From positions 409,501 to 473,500 of the forward strand of contig JAIGNY010003250.1 in NCBI GenBank assembly GCA_020152595.1: a DNA stretch of 64,000 nucleotides, written 5' to 3'. Below are positions 51,101 to 57,100 of this stretch, piece by piece. The notes beneath the pieces are model-generated. The model saw only the letters and a list, made by a program, of their open reading frames with translations. It had not been told where the DNA came from and did not search any database. This DNA is from Chiridota heheva. Lineage: Eukaryota; Echinodermata; Holothuroidea; Apodida; Chiridotidae. How positions within the stretch are numbered: the stretch's first letter is position 1; each line of letters starts with the position of its first letter. The translations under genes were made by a program, and so were the position numbers.

Positions 51101-54100
51101 AAATATAAGATTAAACATCTTCCAAATTTGGTTTTGACTATTTTCCTAGCGAAACAGTCAGTTTTCGGTATATTTCAAAAAAAAATCGGTAAATTTATGA
51201 AATTTTTGGTAAATTTATAAAATGTCGGAAAATTTCTGAAATTTTCGGAGAACTTTTCTTTCATTTTAGAAATTTTCTTATTTCGGGAAAGTTATTTACG
51301 GGCAAATTTTATCTTCCAATTTTTTCCAATATTTTTACCAAAATGGTATAATTTCACCAAACTTTCCAATAATCTACCACAAGTTTCTTTCATTTTTAAT
51401 TTTAATTTACCTCCCACCCGGGCCTGATGAAGTCCTATTTTAGCTTCTTTTATATCATCAAAACTGAACATTGCTCAAATGAAAAACATTCTTTTTTTTG
51501 CATGTTACTATCTTTTATTACCTATGTAGTAATACCCTAGGACCTGGGATAAAATTAATAAAACAATTAAAAACTGGCGCTTCTCAATTTTGGGGTCAAG
51601 GGTCAGAGGGTTAAGTTATTTTACATATAGTTATTGTACAATAGAAATAAGTGTTCAAAATGAGCATGTTTTAACCTTTTGCATGCTGCATTCTTTTTAA
51701 TCAAAAGCAAGTCTGAGTTATGGGGTCATGACAGGTCGGTGAGCTGAATGGTGTTTTTATGTTTCAAAGGTCAAAAGTCGTGGGTCAAAAATCAAATAAA
51801 TGTTTACAATGAGCAATTTTGACCTTTTTGCTGCATTTTCTAAAATGAAAAGCAAGTTTGATTTATGGATGACCTTAAGGGGTAATGCATGACGTGATGA
51901 CAGGTTAGTAATGCATGACGTGATGACAGGTTAGTAATGCATGACGTGATGACAGTTTAGTAAAGCATGACGTGATGACAGGTTAGTAATGCATGACGTG
52001 ATGATAGATTAGTAATGCATGACGTGATGACAGGTTAGTAATGCATGACGTGATGACAGTTTAGTAAAGCATGACGTGATGACAGGTTAGTAATGCATGA
52101 CGTGATGATAGATTAGTAATGCATGACGTGATGACAGGTTAGTAATGCATGACGTGATGACAGTTTAGTAATTATTATTATTATTATTATTCACAACTTC
52201 TACAGCGCCAAATCCAAAAAAGGCTCTTGGCGCTTTACAAAAGACAAAACATGAAAGACACAATAAAAGCTCAAATACAGTAAAACGATACAAGGGCCTA
52301 AACAGTATACAAACCTTAATAACCGATACAAGGGCCTAAACAGTATTATAAAAAGGTATATACAAACTGTAAAAGCAGTAAAAAGCGAGGTAGAAAGGTA
52401 TAAAACTGGTAATGTACAAAAAGTAGAACTTACAAGTAAAAAACAATCAAAAGTACTGAAAATAGCTATGAGTCAAAAGCAGCCACAAACAAGTGAGTTT
52501 TGAGGAATTTCTTGAAAGTTTTGACATCAGGGGCACATTTGATGAAAACGGGCAAATTGTTCCAGAGAGTAGCAGCAGAGTGACTGAAATTGTTATTTGA
52601 GTAACGGGCAGTGTTGGTTTTGGGAACAACAAGTAAATATCTATTTTGTGATCTAAGATTACGAGGTGGATTATAAAGGGTAAGTTCATCAGCCAGGTAG
52701 GCAGGGGCGAGACCATTTAGAGATTTATAAGCAAAGAGCAGTATTTTGAAAGTAGGTCTGTAACATACAGGGAGCCAGTGGAGTTGTCTAAGAATGGGTG
52801 TAATGTGGTCATGCCGGGGAGTTCTAGTTCTAGTAATGCATGACGTGATGACAGGTTAGTAATACATGAACTGATGGCAGGTTAGTAATGCATGGCCAGG
52901 TGACATGTTAGTAATGCATGACGTGTTGACAGGTTAGTAATGCATGACCTGATGACAGGTTAGTAATGCATGACGTGATGACAGGTTAGTAATGCATGCC
53001 GTGATGACAGGTTAGTTGTTTGTTTGTTTATCACGTTGAGGCATATGCCAGGTGAAGCCCACGTAAGTCACAATGACTTGTTTTCAGTGTGGATCCAAAG
53101 AATTTGCCAGAATGGAAAGTGGATAACATCCTGCTCCTTTCGAGAAGTGTTCAGAGAACTAGGCAGGGGTGAAACCCTGTTAGTTTTCCCTCTGCCCTGC
53201 CCCGTTTCTTATGCTTCGGGGCATTGACCCTGCTGTGGGCTTACCTTGTTCTCTATTTCGCCAACACCCATTCCTCCTTGTGCGTGGAATAAAATGACGT
53301 CATACTCCAGTTCAGAATATATTGCCACATAATGTTCATCTGAAGGTTCGTGCGGTAAGAACGGTTCAATGATGAACTCCCTTAAAGTACACTTCAGCCC
53401 GTCAACCTATAGTTACAAGAAATTGATACATCAATTGTTTAATTAGTTGATGATTCTGTTACAACTATTTTGTGGTATTTGTTCTCATTCTTTTTATTCC
53501 ATCAATACAGTGGAGTACTGGTGGAGGGGGGGGGGGGGCTTAGTTGGCTTTAAATAACAGTTATAATCTTTTCTTGAAACAAATCTTGAATACATTTTAT
53601 AAAACAAGCCTTTTATTTATCTCCAATCAAATTTTTCTTTGACAAGGGCATGAATGAACCACTACCACCATCGTATCAACTGTTACCTTGAAGCATATAT
53701 GCCCGGGAGTCTCTCAAAGTCACTGACAATTTCCAGGATATGTCAGGCAAGTCCATGTGGGGGCCTGAACTAACAGACTAACGCGCCTTTTTCAGATGTA
53801 TTACAATTGTGTATGATTGACTGCATGCACAACTGTTACGCTCATAGGTATGTGCAGAAGAGATATCTTATCTCCACACAATTGATAAAGTCCGCAGCGT
53901 AGTAAGATATTTGACATGGGGGAAATAGGAGGGGGAGGATTTTATTTCAGTCTTAACAAAGCTAGAATATATACGAGTCTCTTATGTCAAAAACTATTTG
54001 CTAAGGGAGGGGGAGGGAGGGGAGGGGGGGGGGAATCGTAAAATTATTGGATTTGTTGGCGACATTTCCAGAAAATTGTAGAAAATTTCCAAAAACTTAA

Positions 54101-57100
54101 GAACAATAATATTGAAGAAATTCCACGAAAATGAAGGAAATTTCCCAAAAATTTAACAAAACTTCGAAAATTAAAGAAAATTTTATGAGAATGAATCAAA
54201 TTTCCCCAAAATGAAAGTAAATTTCACATAAAGGAAGGAAATTTCCTGAAAATTAGAGAAAACTTCCAGAAAATTAAAGAAAATTTCAAAAGCAAAAGTT
54301 CCGCAAAAATGCAAACTCGAAAATTGAGATTTTGAATCTGATCAATGTTGACTATTGAGTTATCATTTATTATTTATTATCTTATTGTTTTAATTTCATA
54401 GGGTTATTTTCAATAGTCAAAATACTCACCACTGAAAGGGAGGGGGGGGGGGGGGCATTGAATAGACTACGGCTGCTTAATCTAATGCCCTCAATGACAT
54501 GCGCAACACCCTGCCAGAAATTTCATCTTAGCACCCCCAAATGTTTTGACCAATTACGCCGCTGAATCAATATGACGATTTAAATCGAAGAGTGTGAGCG
54601 TAGCCTGCAAACATCCATCAGAGACAGTGCCAGCGAAGGTTCTTCCTCCTTTGGGGACATTTATCCCTGGGCCCTCCAAACCCCTCTCCCTCCCACTCCT
54701 TGCAAACTTTACCCTGAAACTTATATTTGGTCCAGACTCACTCTGGATTACCCTTCCACTCATTCAACACGCACACCGACACATGCATGGAGAGCAAAGG
54801 GGAAATGGTGGGCAAGAAGCGGCGATCCTGGGGAGGGACCCGGGACATGTTCCCCAAAAGTTTTGTTGACGAATACGCTTATGTCCGGCCTAAAAATGAA
54901 GCCTTTATATAAAGCCTAGTTGCATGGCTGGCTACACCACTGGCAGTATGGGTTCGTCCCCCACCCCAAATGTTGAAGGAAAAATCGTCGCCACTGGGTA
55001 CGCGGCATATGCATGCACAAGGAAATGACGGGTTTTGTGGGTCTTTAGCCGAGTGCATTTCACAACTACTATATACGTTGAAAAATAAGTTACAAATTCA
55101 CACGTCATTCTCGATAGTCATCATTCATTCATTCATTCATCATTTATCATTTATCCAGTATTTCAAATGTACACAGTGCTGAAAATTGGATGAAAGATTT
55201 CTAAAGATTTAATCCTCGTCATTCAAATTTATTGCTGTAATTATTATTATTTGTTATGTAGCAAAAGGCGCACCGGGAAATTTCCCGGTATCGCGGGGGC
55301 CAGTCTTCTCCTGCTCATCGGTGTTTTATGATTAGAAAGACAAACATGTTTGAATCGTATACCTCTACTTGTGCGCTCATCCTTGCTCTAATCCAATCTA
55401 TAGCATCTTCCAAAGTCACATTCAGCTTCATCAGTCCAAGTGCACCGCGCCTCTTGATTCCCTGGTCCGGTTTCACCACCAATTTTTGCTGATAAAATGG
55501 AGAATGCGAGGGATTAAATACGAAAAGCGATTTCCCGATTTTGTTTTTAAATTGGCAAACAGGCCCATAGCCAGCATTGGGGAGCCCCCTTTGCGAATGT
55601 ATGTGCCCCTCCCCTACCCTTGCAAATACTCAAACGAAAACATATAACACAAGGGCATCTGCCCAAGTGCCCCTCGTTAAGTGATTGTGCCCCCCCTTGC
55701 GAGAAGTCGTGGCTAACGGATGGTTGACAAAACAAGCATTAAAGGAGCACTTCGCAGAAATGAATAGGCGTGTTATTTTGGAGTTTAGAAAATTCCAATT
55801 AACTTTTCTTGCACCTATTGGTTTGAAGAAATGTTGATATAAATATTCTAATTAACTGATATCAGATGTAATTAATGTTTAAAGGAAAAGTATCGTCCCA
55901 CAAATATATTCAGAAGTAAACGCCACCGGAAGTAATGTCACTTCTGGTTCCCAATTTTCCCTATTGATCTCGGGAAATCTGCGATGTTATGACAACACAA
56001 CCGCCTGACAAAATATAGATATTTGTTTTCAAAAACATCAAAGATTTCTCAAAATCAATAAGAAAAATTAAAAACCGGAAGTGACGTTACCATCACGGCG
56101 ACGTTCATTTTAAATGTATTTATGACACGATACCTTTCCTTTAATTCATATTTTCAACAACAGCTGCAAAAAAATGAAACAAATTTTATTTCAAAATATC
56201 ATGAATTAGCCAAAAAGACGCCTCACTTTCGACCAAGAGCTTCTTAAAACTCCTTTATTTTAATTTAACACAGGGCCTTTTTTAACACACTAACTAGGGA
56301 AGATGTGCCCCACCCAGTTTAACAATCTCCCCCACCCCCATCTCCCCTATCTCCCCCCCATTTATCTCCCCCATCTCCCCTCCCCCTCTACACGTTTGTC
56401 CCTTTTGATCCCAGTTTGGTCCCAAATATATATTACCAAAACAATTTCAACAATACACTTTCTTAAACAGGAAACAAATTTCCCGAAGATGAAAGAAAAT
56501 GTTCGTAAAATCAAAGAAACTTGTCCGGAAGTGAAAGAAATTACGCTAAACACCAACATTGCCACAAAATTCCCTAAAATGAGCAAAATGTTCTGATAAT
56601 TAAAGAAAATTATCCTGGAAATTGAAAAGAACTACCCCAAAATGAAAGAAAATTTAAAGGAAGGGGGGGGGGGGGACATGTTATGACTTAGATATTGATT
56701 GAAAAGGTCCCTTTTGTGTATTGTCCCCCCTCCCTGGCTAAGGATTTATTTTAAAAGGCACTGGCTTAACACACCGCCGCAATTTTTTACTTGGGTTGTC
56801 AATGCAGAATGTCTGTGACTTCAAGATTGGTTACTTCAAAGTTTCAATGAGTGAGCTCTTTTGCGAGATCTGAGCAGCGGTAAGCCTACTTCATTAAAAT
56901 GTATTGCGTCCATTTCTTTGAACCGATAATATCAATAAACAAATATATTTGAAATTACAAGAAGAGTTTGAAAAATGTATCTGAAGGCCCATCTTTCTCA
57001 AACTTTCTGCAAAAAAATGCATGGAAATTAAAAGTGCTTATACTTGCCGAAATACATTCTAAAAAGGGAATGGTTAAATTTGACCATAACATGGTCAACT

